From the NCBI GenBank assembly GCA_902762955.1, contig CACWQH010000015.1, positions 1-50,713 on the forward strand: DNA of 50,713 bases, in the 5' to 3' direction. Below, one piece after another: positions 17,803 to 27,373 of this stretch (the stretch's first letter is position 1; each line of letters starts with the position of its first letter). Both the position numbers and the translations under genes were made by a program. This DNA comes from an uncultured Lachnospiraceae bacterium (GTDB lineage: Bacteria; Bacillota; Clostridia; Lachnospirales; Lachnospiraceae). The notes beneath the pieces were generated by a model. The model worked only from the letters and a program-made list of their open reading frames with translations. It ran no database searches and was not told where the DNA came from.

Positions 17803-18450
17803 TTAAATTAAATCGCATATTTTTTTTATATTTTCATACACCTGTTTTGCATATTGGGCTGTGACTTCGTTTGGTTGTATCAGGTCGATTACCATGACGG
17901 GATACATGCCGGCTCGTCCGGCTGACACTATGCCGTTTATAGAGTCCTCAACTGCTATCGCCTTAGGTGTTTCTACACCTAGTGCTGCGCAGGCTTTAAG
18001 ATAAATGTCCGGATCAGGCTTGCTGTGTTCTACCATATCGCCATAGATAAATTTATCAAAATATTTATTCATATCTCTTGAAGTAAGATATCTTTTTGCA
18101 CGTTCCTCCATCGTAGATGTGGCAAGTGCTGTTTTTATATTGTGCTCCTTTAAGTATTCAAGTGTATCAAGCGCTCCGTCCTTCATCTCAACGCCATTTT
18201 CATATACATACTTTTCAAAGTTTTCCATGACTCTGTCACGAAACTCAAGGTATTCTATGTCACGTCCGACTATCGCCTCAAATCTCGGCTTATTGTCAAA
18301 CTTTGTACCACCAGCAATCGCCTCACAGGCTTTTGTCATTATGTCTGAAGGCACACCTCTCTTGGCACCCTCCTCCATATAAAATCTCCGATACAGCTTT
18401 TCGGTATCAAAGATTACTCCGTCCATATCAAAAACTACTGCTTGAAACAT
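17803..18450 (-). CDS. HAD-family phosphatase, beta-phosphoglucomutase-like
   Basis: Haloacid-dehalogenase-type phosphatase or phosphomutase of 215 residues. Motif I is DMDGVIFDTE (nucleophile D8, D10), motif II is the Thr/Ser in ALATST, motif III is the Lys in HSKPDPDIYL and motif IV is VEDSINGI. The cap is helical, inserted after motif I (subfamily IA). The substrate, probably a sugar phosphate, cannot be fixed. AGGAG precedes the ATG, which directly follows the stop of the upstream broken gene. Confidence 0.88.
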   Translation of the reverse strand: MFQAVVFDMDGVIFDTEKLYRRFYMEEGAKRGVPSDIMTKACEAIAGGTKFDNKPRFEAIVGRDIEYLEFRDRVMENFEKYVYENGVEMKDGALDTLEYLKEHNIKTALATSTMEERAKRYLTSRDMNKYFDKFIYGDMVEHSKPDPDIYLKACAALGVETPKAIAVEDSINGIVSAGRAGMYPVMVIDLIQPNEVTAQYAKQVYENIKKICDLI

Positions 18451-19468
18451 TTAATCTTCTCCTAATATCTTTTTTGACACAATCCATTTTCCATTTCTCG
18501 ACGTACCCTCTCGCTTAATTATTTCTTTCTCTTTTAGATCTGAAATATATCTGTTAATCGTAGATCTTGGAATTTTAGTATTTTCAACTATTTCAGGTAT
18601 TGTAACGTTTTCATTGCGCAAAATTTCTCTTATAATTTTTTCTACTTTTTTACTTTTCATTGAGCTAAAAAATTCCATTATTTTTTTTATATCAGGCTCA
18701 TTTTCCGTTTTATTAGGCTCACTTTTTGATTCCAAAACCTCATTTTTCGTTTTATCAGGCTCATTTTTTGATTCCAAAACCTCATTTTTCGTTTTATCAG
18801 GCTCATTTTTTGAATTTAAAATATCATTTTCGTTTCTAAACTCCTTATGTATAAAAATTCTGCTGATAAAATAAGAATGGTCATCATCCGTCTCAAATTC
18901 AGGCATAGGAGAACCATTATCTATTATTGAATCAATAATCTTTTTGAATCCGGTATTTCTGCCTTCAGTTAAATGTAATTCTTTCAAAAACTCTCCAATC
19001 CGCCTATTTCGATATCTTCGATTAGTTACCTTATAACTCTTTAGTTGTTCTTTTGTAACCGACCTTACAGGCCCCGGAAAACTCAATATTTCTATTTTTT
19101 CATCATCAATCCTGACCTCAATCGGTTCACGCTCATCATACGCTTTGTGATAAACAGCATTTGCAAGTGCTTCTTCTACGGCAGCATATGGATAATTATA
19201 AATGTGATCAGCTTCAGCCCTATCAGGGCGCTTAATTATTTTTCTTTTTATGTATGAATTTTTTATATATCTAAGTGCATCCCTCAACTGCTGATCTATG
19301 GGGCCTTTAAATGTTTGTTCATCTATCACATCACCACCAAGACCATTTGGAAATGCTACAAATAGTTTTCAAAGACTCTTCCGGTTTCCAAGATGCCTTA
19401 AATTCAATTCTTGCCCATTCAACAACATTGCCTTTAAGTAGTGTATTAATATTAGTAGGAAGTCCCAT
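18451..19468 (-). pseudogene. AlbA_2/GHKL-type transcriptional regulator with internal deletion
   Basis: The N-terminal piece (ATG 19468 to stop 19331, AAAGGAG upstream) reads MGLPTNINTLLKGNVVEWAR and then IEFKASWKPEESLKTIC, the beginning of an AlbA_2 domain. It then loses frame. The other frame continues as AFPNGLGGDVIDEQTFKGP and on through a GHKL-like N-box (EEALANAVYH) to a C-terminal winged helix (IPRSTINRYISDLKEKEII). Intact relatives are about 450-550 residues, so roughly 150-250 codons between AlbA_2 and the ATPase part seem to be missing, together with a frame change. The remaining 3' frame (292 residues from a GTG at 19329) is open and could still yield an ATPase-wHTH fragment. A DNA-level tandem repeat lies in the linker. 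Confidence 0.75.
18695..18820 (-). repeat. 42-bp in-frame tandem repeat in the linker of the broken regulator
   Basis: Two near-perfect 42-bp units (18717-18758, 18759-18800) are flanked by partial units. Translated, the unit is NEPDKTKNEVLESK. Being a multiple of three it keeps the frame and would vary linker length by slippage. Confidence 0.85.
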
Positions 19469-19486
19469 TTATATCCACACTCCTTT

Positions 19487-19525
19487 ACAAAAATCGGAGG
19501 ACTAAGAAATCTTAATCCTCCGATT
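19487..19525 (-). terminator. Terminator at the end of the kinase/FHA/Ig operon
   Basis: A 15-bp stem (19511-19525 with 19492-19506, one G-T wobble), a 4-nt loop and a T-run on the minus strand. It follows the Ig-repeat protein gene by about 30 bp and closes the operon. Confidence 0.9.
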
Positions 19526-19554
19526 AACTTATACCATAAATTACATTTTGTCAA

Positions 19555-22500
19555 TTAGTCTTCTTTTCTTCTCTTAAGAATAAAGAATATTAATCCTCCA
19601 ACTGCGAGTATAGCTGCTACTACTATAGCCCATATCCACCAGTGGCTGGCGGCCTTTTCAACTGCATCTGACACAGCTGTTGTAACACTTTTTTGCTCTT
19701 CACCAAAGGTAAATGTAATGGTCTGCTCTGCTTCATTTCCTGCCTCGTCAGTAGCCTTCATGTATAGCTTATACTCTCCCTTATCGGAAACACTTAAGGA
19801 AGCTACATTGTTTTTAACAGTAATAACTGTATCATTTAACTTAACCTCTTCAAGTGTATCCTCATCAAGCTGTAAGGAAACCTCTATGCTGTAGCTGTCA
19901 TTTCTTACCTCTCCATCCTCAACACCGGTTACGATAAATATCGGCTCCTTGGTATCAAGGACAAAGGTTGCACTCTTTTCACTTGTATGACCAAGCTCAT
20001 CCTCTGCTGTGATAAGAAGTGTATATGAACCATCCTCAATCTCTGAAATTCCATCATACTCACTACCGTTTAAGTACATACGCACCTGACATACGGTAAG
20101 GTCTGATACGATTTCATCAAGGTCGATATCAAGTCCGATATCCTCAAAGGACTTAGCATTGAAGGTCTTGCCATCATACATTGACAAATCGCCTATAACA
20201 GGATCTGAAGTATCGATAGTGAAATGAACACTGTTTGAAGTTACATTTCCTGCTATATCGGTTGCAGTCAATGTTATATCATATATTCCTTCTTCGCTAA
20301 ATGTATCATTTATGGTCGTAGGATTGGCAGTTGCTGCAAACGGTGAGAAGGAAAGCGCGGTCTTCTTGCCGGCGGCATCTGTTCTGGTACCCTGTATGGA
20401 AACCTTCTTGCTTGCATAAAACTCATCTTTTATTATTGCAGATATACTTACTGCACCATCTGTTGAATCATAATTATTGACTCCCGAAAGTGTTATCTCC
20501 GGTTTATTGACATCCACTGTAATCTTCTGGCTTGTAGTAGCTGTATGACCAACCTTGTCGTCGGCAGTGAATTCAAATCTGTATATTCCTGACTCTCTCA
20601 AAAGCTCTGACAATGAGTAAGCTCTCTGTGTAGGCGAGATAGTGAGTGTTTTATAAAGTGCCTCATCCACACCATCACCGGCCTTACGATATATCTCTAC
20701 TGTTCCCTTTGCATCTGACCAAAATGCTTCTGTAATATTGAAGCTGACTGAGGTTGCACTTGCTGCTGTTCCACCGGCACCTGTTATAGTAAGCTGTGGT
20801 GCAGTGGTATCAACTCTGAAGCTTATGGTTCTGGTTGGACCCTGGTTATTGGCCTTATCAATTGCAAATATATTTATCACATAATCTGCTTCATCAGCAA
20901 ATGTGAAGGTTCTTTCTCCTGTTGGAAGGAACTCTGAAGTTGTAGTTGCGGTATCAGGTACAGTCTTTATAACCTGAACTCTCAAATCTCCCGCATCCTC
21001 ATTTGTGTCAGAAACTGAAGCTGTAAAGGTAAGAGGTCCTGTAAGATTTAAGGTTCCTCTACTCTCATTATAAATCTGTCCGCCATTTACAAGGAGTGAA
21101 ACTGTAGGTACAGTCTTATCAATTGTAAATGTAACCTGTTTAGCCTGCGCTGATGTTCCGGCCTTATCATTTCCTGAAATTCTTATATTATGTAAGCCCT
21201 CTGCTGAAAGCGTTACATCTGCATAATACATATCATTTCCGGTTTTCCAATCAGCACTTATAGCTGAACCATTGTCAGTAACTGACATAGCAGCAGGATT
21301 AAAGTTGTTATCTTTACATGTAAGTCTTACAACAACGTCTGAATTATAATATCCGTTGTTCTTGCCTGTAGTTCCGCTTAAGATATTTGCAGTTACTATA
21401 GGAGCTGTGTTATCAACTATAAATGTGGTTGATGCGACATTGGAACTTCTTTCAGACTTATCTCTTGCTGAAATGCTTACTGTATATTTACCATCCTTAA
21501 GCTCTTTACTTCCAAGAACCTGCTGTAAGGTGTGGCTTATACTCTCTTGTGATGCATCCTTTTCTACTGAGACATGGTAATCTTCTACATACATCTCATC
21601 GTTGTACTTAACCGATACAGAATAATCCTTAACAGTAAGGTTATCGGTTATGTTTGATGTAAGCTGTGGTGTACCTGCTATAACTATACTTTCATCTACA
21701 GCCTCACCGTTTACCTTAATATCTGCTACAGTAGGATTAGTTTTGTCGACTTTAACATATATCTGATTTGTTGAAGTATCTATGGTATTATCAGCTTTAT
21801 CTTTTGCATCAAATACAATCTTTGTTCCTACAAGTGATGTAGATTCAGGAACATTTATAGATTGACCATCCTTGCTATGTGTTCCATCTATCTCAATTGC
21901 GGTTGCTGCACCACCATCTATAGTATAACTTGCATTTTCAAGTGCAGACTCTACAGCACTTTTGCCGGAAACAAGTGAGTAATTAAGCGGATATTCCTGA
22001 TACCATGTATTGGAATTTAATACACCGTTATTTTCAACTACCGGCTGAGTATTGTCATAAAGTAAATCTCCAAGAGCTATACTTTTAGTCCTTCCATTTG
22101 AATCTTCAATTTTAATACTCATAACACTTAACAATTGGTTTTCTGTGCCTATAGGAAGAACAAATGAGAGTTCCCCTGTTGTATATAAGCCCGTTACATC
22201 ATTATTCGAATTCCCAACATCAGTGCCGCTGTATGAATAATATATATCAGTACCTTTATATAATGTAACATTACTTATATCGTAACCTGATGTTGCCTGT
22301 AAAGAAATTGTATAAATTCCTTTATAATTTTTATTTTCAAAATAATTTGATATATCATCTCCTGCCTCTATATCTGCAGCAATTGATGTACCATTATATT
22401 TTATTGATTTAAGATTTGCAATTATAGCAGAATCAATTTCTTTAATAGGTGTAAGTGCCTGCGATACTGAATTACCCGCCTTATCTTCGACGACAGCAGT

Positions 22501-24240
22501 AAGGGAAATCATTGAAGCTGTATTAATTGAAGCAAAAGGAACAGTATATACATAAAATCCTTCTCCATCAGCCTCAGTAAATGTAAAGCTTTTCTTTTCA
22601 CCATTTTCATCATTAATCTTTAATGTCGAGAAATTAGTATCTGTTGCTTTGATTTTAAATCTTAAACCGTCAAATAAAACCCTATTAACTAAATAATTAC
22701 CATTAGTTAGGTCTGCTTCAGTAACAGTCTGCCAAACATCTGCTTCAGCTCCAACTGCATGTCTTTGGAGAATTACTTCATTTAACACAGGATCAATTGT
22801 GTCTAATGTAAATGTATTGGTGGTATATATTGTTACAGCATTATTTCCAGCCGCATCATAAGGAAATACATTCAAAGTATATGTTCCATCATAGGTATGA
22901 CCTGATAATGCTTCACCTGCTCCTCCAGGATTTAATACATTGCTCAAATTAAACGAATAATTACATGTTCCATTTTCTACAGTTGCAATAGGAATATCAA
23001 CCGCTGTTATATCTATACTATCCTTTGTTCCGGTTACATGAAGTTTCGCAACACCTGATGTTGTATCAGATGCTACACCGCTTAATCCAACATCATCGCT
23101 ATTATTAAGTTTAACAAAGCCTTCATCGGTTCTTCCTTCAACAGCCAAAGAAGAAATAGATGGATTTTCTGTATCTACGTTAAATGTAAATGTTCCATCT
23201 GATTCATTATTTACATTTCCAGCGGTATCTGTAGCAGTAATAACTATTGTATTTGACCCATTTTCTATGTTTGAAATTGTATATTCATCACCTGAACCAT
23301 GGGTAATTGTTGCGTAATTACCATTTACTTTAGCTGTTACAGTTGATAAATCCGATTCAATAACTGTACTATCTCCCGACTTTATTTCAAAAGAAATACT
23401 GTTCTCGTTATGCCAAATACTTTGATCTAATGTTCCAACTGAAATTGTAGGTTTTGTTTGATCATATCTTAATCCTTCACAAACCAAACTTGAAGAATTT
23501 TTTTCATCCGATGCTGAATAAATACTATTATTTAACGTATTATTAACATCACCTGAAATAGTATATCTACATGTGTATGTATATATACAATTTGATGCAT
23601 TAGTGTTTTTAGTTATTACAATACCTGTATTTGTATCTGTATATTCATCATCTGTTGCATTTACTACATCTAAATTTCCAACAGTTAAACCAAGTATATT
23701 TAATGACGTTAGTTTGTATCCAGAGGTAATAATAACCTCTAACACATCCCCTGAATTACACCATAAATCACTTGTAGTTGCTATTGACACTCCATCTAAA
23801 GTTGCTGTTCCAGTCAGCTCAAGGCTTGAATCATTGTCAAATACGATTGCTGGTAAAATTATATTTTCGCCATAATCTTCACCTGATTTCTTATATGCTA
23901 TTGTATGCTGATTTTGATCAATGTAGATTACACCATCATTCAGTCTATCATGTTCAGCATTATCAATTTTTATTTTTTCGATATTAGTGCCACAAGTTAT
24001 TTTCCATCTATATTCCCCATCTGTTTTAGTATGGTCAGCTGTCCACTCAACCTGTTCATCAGCTTTTGAACCATCACTATACTTAAATACTTTTTCGTAT
24101 GTTACAGAGTCTTCCCCCTCTGCCTTCGCGACATACTTCTTATCAAAATGGAAATATAAGGTGGTACCTACCATGACAACAGTAAGTAGCACGGCAATCA
24201 TCTTGTAAAGTAAACTTGTTTTCTTCCAAATTTCTTTCAT
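19555..24240 (-). CDS. Large Ig-repeat surface protein anchored in the membrane
   Basis: 1561 residues. It has an N-terminal signal/anchor helix (about 12-30) and a C-terminal membrane helix WWIWAIVVAAILAVGGLIFF followed by ILKRRKED, with the bulk outside the cell. The exposed part is a chain of bacterial Ig-like modules; eleven module borders with a D-x-(T/N)-x-P pattern can be counted (for example VDTENPSIS, VDKTNPTVAD, VDNTAPIVTA, VDTTAPQLTI, LDTKEPIFIV). Each is preceded by a TATDxAGN-type segment. There is no LPxTG sorting motif. AAAGGAG precedes the ATG. As last gene of the kinase-FHA operon, it may be the extracellular end or cargo of that signalling system; this is inference from location. 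Confidence 0.85.
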   Translation of the reverse strand: MKEIWKKTSLLYKMIAVLLTVVMVGTTLYFHFDKKYVAKAEGEDSVTYEKVFKYSDGSKADEQVEWTADHTKTDGEYRWKITCGTNIEKIKIDNAEHDRLNDGVIYIDQNQHTIAYKKSGEDYGENIILPAIVFDNDSSLELTGTATLDGVSIATTSDLWCNSGDVLEVIITSGYKLTSLNILGLTVGNLDVVNATDDEYTDTNTGIVITKNTNASNCIYTYTCRYTISGDVNNTLNNSIYSASDEKNSSSLVCEGLRYDQTKPTISVGTLDQSIWHNENSISFEIKSGDSTVIESDLSTVTAKVNGNYATITHGSGDEYTISNIENGSNTIVITATDTAGNVNNESDGTFTFNVDTENPSISSLAVEGRTDEGFVKLNNSDDVGLSGVASDTTSGVAKLHVTGTKDSIDITAVDIPIATVENGTCNYSFNLSNVLNPGGAGEALSGHTYDGTYTLNVFPYDAAGNNAVTIYTTNTFTLDTIDPVLNEVILQRHAVGAEADVWQTVTEADLTNGNYLVNRVLFDGLRFKIKATDTNFSTLKINDENGEKKSFTFTEADGEGFYVYTVPFASINTASMISLTAVVEDKAGNSVSQALTPIKEIDSAIIANLKSIKYNGTSIAADIEAGDDISNYFENKNYKGIYTISLQATSGYDISNVTLYKGTDIYYSYSGTDVGNSNNDVTGLYTTGELSFVLPIGTENQLLSVMSIKIEDSNGRTKSIALGDLLYDNTQPVVENNGVLNSNTWYQEYPLNYSLVSGKSAVESALENASYTIDGGAATAIEIDGTHSKDGQSINVPESTSLVGTKIVFDAKDKADNTIDTSTNQIYVKVDKTNPTVADIKVNGEAVDESIVIAGTPQLTSNITDNLTVKDYSVSVKYNDEMYVEDYHVSVEKDASQESISHTLQQVLGSKELKDGKYTVSISARDKSERSSNVASTTFIVDNTAPIVTANILSGTTGKNNGYYNSDVVVRLTCKDNNFNPAAMSVTDNGSAISADWKTGNDMYYADVTLSAEGLHNIRISGNDKAGTSAQAKQVTFTIDKTVPTVSLLVNGGQIYNESRGTLNLTGPLTFTASVSDTNEDAGDLRVQVIKTVPDTATTTSEFLPTGERTFTFADEADYVINIFAIDKANNQGPTRTISFRVDTTAPQLTITGAGGTAASATSVSFNITEAFWSDAKGTVEIYRKAGDGVDEALYKTLTISPTQRAYSLSELLRESGIYRFEFTADDKVGHTATTSQKITVDVNKPEITLSGVNNYDSTDGAVSISAIIKDEFYASKKVSIQGTRTDAAGKKTALSFSPFAATANPTTINDTFSEEGIYDITLTATDIAGNVTSNSVHFTIDTSDPVIGDLSMYDGKTFNAKSFEDIGLDIDLDEIVSDLTVCQVRMYLNGSEYDGISEIEDGSYTLLITAEDELGHTSEKSATFVLDTKEPIFIVTGVEDGEVRNDSYSIEVSLQLDEDTLEEVKLNDTVITVKNNVASLSVSDKGEYKLYMKATDEAGNEAEQTITFTFGEEQKSVTTAVSDAVEKAASHWWIWAIVVAAILAVGGLIFFILKRRKED

Positions 24241-24260
24241 TTTTGATTTTTCTCCTTTCC

Positions 24261-25139
24261 CTATAGGCTTTCCTCTGTATGAACAATTACAACGTCATAT
24301 AAATATCTCTTGTCATTTTTATTATCTTTTATATTATCGGCTGAAAGAACTGTAGTTGCTTCTTCGTCCTTTTTGCCTGCTAATACGGTTGTTGCATCTT
24401 CATCATCGGAAGCTTTTAAGATGTCGGTTTCTTCATCGTCCGGCGTTCTTAAGACATCCGTTTCTTCTTCGTCGCCATCATCAGGTGCCCTTAGGACATC
24501 TGTTTCTCCGTCAGGATCGAAATCATCGTCTGCATCATCACTATCAGGTGCTCTTAGAACATCTGTCTCTCCATCAGGATCAAAGTCATCGTCTGCGCTG
24601 TCATCCGCTTTTAAGACATCCGTTTCTCCATCAGGATCGAAATCGTCTTCTTGGCTATCAGTCTTGCCCTTCGTGCTGCCAAGGATTGTTGTTTCCTCTT
24701 CGCCCTTCGAACCGCCGAGGATTGTTGTCTCTTCCTCACCCTTTGAACCGCCTGTCGAAGCTTTGTAGATGTCATCCTCATCTCCCGGTCTTAAAATATC
24801 TGTCTCTCTTTCTTCAGGCATTACCTGTGAAGATTCTTTATTGCTTGTAATCTTTGTCGTTTCTTCTTCGTTTGTAACAGAATCTCTAATGGTAATCTTA
24901 CCGGTATTTTGATTGTAATATTTTTTCTGCTCCTGCTTTAATATCTTACTGCTTTCACTCTTTTGAGTTCCGCCCTTTTTGTTTTTCTTTTCGGCTATTT
25001 CCTTACGGGCATTTCTTCCGGTCAAATCTCCTATTACCTTAGGGATCTTAAATACTATAAATAATATTATACTTACTATCAGAAATACTATGGCGAGTGT
25101 TAAACCGCCATAAAAGCATATATTGTAAATGTCTTTCAT
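24261..25139 (-). CDS. Membrane protein with ten Thr-x-x-Leu phospho-acceptor-like motifs
   Basis: 292 residues, no recognised family. One membrane helix (about 10-31) is followed by a basic segment and a long acidic, low-complexity cytoplasmic tail. The tail has ten motifs (E/A)T(T/D)(V/I)L, with the first Thr at 113, 138, 150, 173, 192, 213, 227, 238, 250 and 262; a variant ETTKI starts at T94. Three copies sit in the repeat DDFDPDGETDVL. A Thr with Leu/Ile at +3 in acidic context is the type of phosphopeptide bound by FHA domains. The gene lies directly after the Ser/Thr kinase gene (5 bp gap). I infer a substrate and docking scaffold. The ATG at 25139 fits AGGAG; a GTG at 25148 is too close to it. 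Confidence 0.7.
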   Translation of the reverse strand: MKDIYNICFYGGLTLAIVFLIVSIILFIVFKIPKVIGDLTGRNARKEIAEKKNKKGGTQKSESSKILKQEQKKYYNQNTGKITIRDSVTNEEETTKITSNKESSQVMPEERETDILRPGDEDDIYKASTGGSKGEEETTILGGSKGEEETTILGSTKGKTDSQEDDFDPDGETDVLKADDSADDDFDPDGETDVLRAPDSDDADDDFDPDGETDVLRAPDDGDEEETDVLRTPDDEETDILKASDDEDATTVLAGKKDEEATTVLSADNIKDNKNDKRYLYDVVIVHTEESL

Positions 25140-25144
25140 AGCTA

Positions 25145-27334
25145 TCACTCTCCTATCTCTTCATTTTCATCCGCTGCATCATCTGCGTCAGCTTCAGTAT
25201 TTTCTTCCGGTTCTTCTTCATCCTGCTTCTTCAAGGTTCCGCTTGCAAGTGAAGATACCGTATCCTTACGCTTTTTCCACGTCTTGTTACTGTCTATCGA
25301 AGGCACCTTCGAGCCCTCATCATATATGCTGATCAAGTCCGCCAATTCCTTCGGACACTGATCCGACCAATATGCAGGATCCTGATTAACCGCCTCGCAT
25401 ACGGTGTAAATGTAATCAAGGTGCTCGGCATATACCTTACCGCTAAGTACATTTCCGGTTCCAAGCACGCCCTCAAGCTCCTTATAGATTGCAAGAGCAT
25501 TGTCATACTCACCCATCTGCTCATAGCAGTAAGCTTTTTTCATCATCTTGTTGTAATAGCTTGTATTAAATATGTTGTCATTGTCTCCACCATATCCAAT
25601 CTCACCATTTTCCTCAACCTTTATGTCAAGGATTGTAAGATAATCATCGCAATAAGCTATAACCTCTTCATAGTAGGTATGTGCTTCTGACTCATTTTCA
25701 GTTATCTTTGCAAGCTGCTCATATATAACCGAAAGGTTATCATAGTAAGCATAGTAATAATCGTTGGTGTTAAGCTTTGTACCTGTATATTCATCCAGAT
25801 CCTCAACTGCCTGAGTCATTACCGTTTCAGCCTGCTTTGCAACACCCTCTGTATTGATATATGTAGCATATATCTGACCTATTGTCTTATAATTTATAAA
25901 TTTATTTTCATTTTGATTAGTATATTCACGCTGATTGTATTCTGCGAATTCATTTATCTTATCAAGCAACTCATCTATATTAACGGATGTACTTGAAAGG
26001 ATAAGTGATACCGAACCGTAATAATCCGCAAGCTCACCAAAGTTCTTATCCTTCTTGTCTATCATGTTGAAATATTTTGTCGCTGTCTTGTAATCATTTA
26101 ATTCATCAAAATATGTAATTGCCATCTTGTATAAAACTTCGTCGTTTTTATCGACATTTGCATATCCTGACTTAATACGGTTCGCAACAACATTTAATCC
26201 TGTCTGCAAATCAAGCGGTGTAGTTCCATCCTCTCTAAGCTCATGGGATGCATCTATATAGGTCTGTATAAATTTGTCGTATGCCTCTGCATCAGTACCA
26301 TCAAGCTCAAATGCTTTCTTATATTCCTCTACAGCGCTTGCATAATCTTCTTCAACCTTATAGTCATTACCTGCCTCTATGTAGGCATTGTAATTATCCA
26401 TCTTTATCTTCTTCAAACCGGAGTATCCGACAAATGCAGTTATACCGGCTGCTATGGTAAGTATTGAAGTTGTTATAAATAATCCAAGCTTTCTCTTATT
26501 TTTCTTCTTGTACGAATCATCCAGCTCCGTATAATGTTCAAGGTCATAAATAAGCTCTGAACAGTTCTGATATCTCTTCGCCGGATCATCCTCTGTACAC
26601 TTAAGAAGTATCTTCTCAAGTCCGGATGAAAGCATCGGATTCATCTCTCTTATAGGATGTACACCATACGGAGGATCACATGGATTGTTTCCTGTAACCA
26701 TATGATACATAGTTGCACCCAAGTTGTAGATATCCGTTCTTGCATCTGTATTGTATATACCACGTCCCTGCTTATCACCAAACTGCTCCGGTGCAGCATA
26801 TCCTCTTGTTCCAAGCGCTGTGGTATCGGCATTATTTTCAACGTCATACTCTTTGGCAGTACCAAAGTCTATAAGCTTAACTCCACCTTCAGGCTTGATC
26901 ATTACATTTGAAGGCTTCATATCTCTGTATATAACAGGAGGGTTCATGTTGTGGAGATAATCAAGTGCTCCCGCAAGCTGTATACCCCATTCAACCACAA
27001 GCTCCTGTGATTGTGCGCCTTCTTTCTTAAGTCTGTCGCTTATGGTTTCACCCTCGATGAAGTCCATAACAACATAAATAGTATTATCCTGATTTATGAT
27101 ATCAACAATTCGAGGAAGAACCGGGTGGTCAACATTTTTTAATATGTTAGCCTCTCTCTCGAGTCCCTTAAGCAATGTCTTTGCAGACTTTGAGCCGTCA
27201 TTTTTTATCTCTTTTACAGCCCACTGCTTGTTGAGTCGGTTATCTCTCGCAAGGTATACGATGGACATACCGCCTCGACCAACCTCTTTCCATATTTCAT
27301 ATTTACCGTCTAAAACAGTACCTTCTTTAGTCAT
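25145..27334 (-). CDS. Membrane Ser/Thr protein kinase with C-terminal TPR-like repeats
   Basis: 729 residues. The kinase domain (about 11-270) is complete: Gly loop GRGGMSIVY, Lys K41 in AVKE, catalytic YRDMKPSNV (D138, K140, N143; Tyr replaces the usual His), DFG at 156-158, and the activation segment TTALGTRGYAAPEQF with candidate autophosphorylation threonines. A single membrane helix follows at about 284-305. The rest, predicted outside the cell, holds TPR-like helical units (for example AYIEAGNDYKVEEDYASAVE, YKKAFELDG) and an acidic tail. There are no PASTA repeats, so it is unlike PrkC. It lies between a PP2C phosphatase and the TxxL protein. AAGGA precedes the ATG. Confidence 0.92.
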   Translation of the reverse strand: MTKEGTVLDGKYEIWKEVGRGGMSIVYLARDNRLNKQWAVKEIKNDGSKSAKTLLKGLEREANILKNVDHPVLPRIVDIINQDNTIYVVMDFIEGETISDRLKKEGAQSQELVVEWGIQLAGALDYLHNMNPPVIYRDMKPSNVMIKPEGGVKLIDFGTAKEYDVENNADTTALGTRGYAAPEQFGDKQGRGIYNTDARTDIYNLGATMYHMVTGNNPCDPPYGVHPIREMNPMLSSGLEKILLKCTEDDPAKRYQNCSELIYDLEHYTELDDSYKKKNKRKLGLFITTSILTIAAGITAFVGYSGLKKIKMDNYNAYIEAGNDYKVEEDYASAVEEYKKAFELDGTDAEAYDKFIQTYIDASHELREDGTTPLDLQTGLNVVANRIKSGYANVDKNDEVLYKMAITYFDELNDYKTATKYFNMIDKKDKNFGELADYYGSVSLILSSTSVNIDELLDKINEFAEYNQREYTNQNENKFINYKTIGQIYATYINTEGVAKQAETVMTQAVEDLDEYTGTKLNTNDYYYAYYDNLSVIYEQLAKITENESEAHTYYEEVIAYCDDYLTILDIKVEENGEIGYGGDNDNIFNTSYYNKMMKKAYCYEQMGEYDNALAIYKELEGVLGTGNVLSGKVYAEHLDYIYTVCEAVNQDPAYWSDQCPKELADLISIYDEGSKVPSIDSNKTWKKRKDTVSSLASGTLKKQDEEEPEENTEADADDAADENEEIGE

Positions 27335-27373
27335 GATAATTCCTTCCCATATCCTTTATATAACTTATGAACC

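Noticed and set aside
24310-24850. Two plus-strand open frames opposite the TxxL protein
   Set aside because: Low-complexity Ser- or His/Leu-rich frames mirror the acidic repeats of the real gene.
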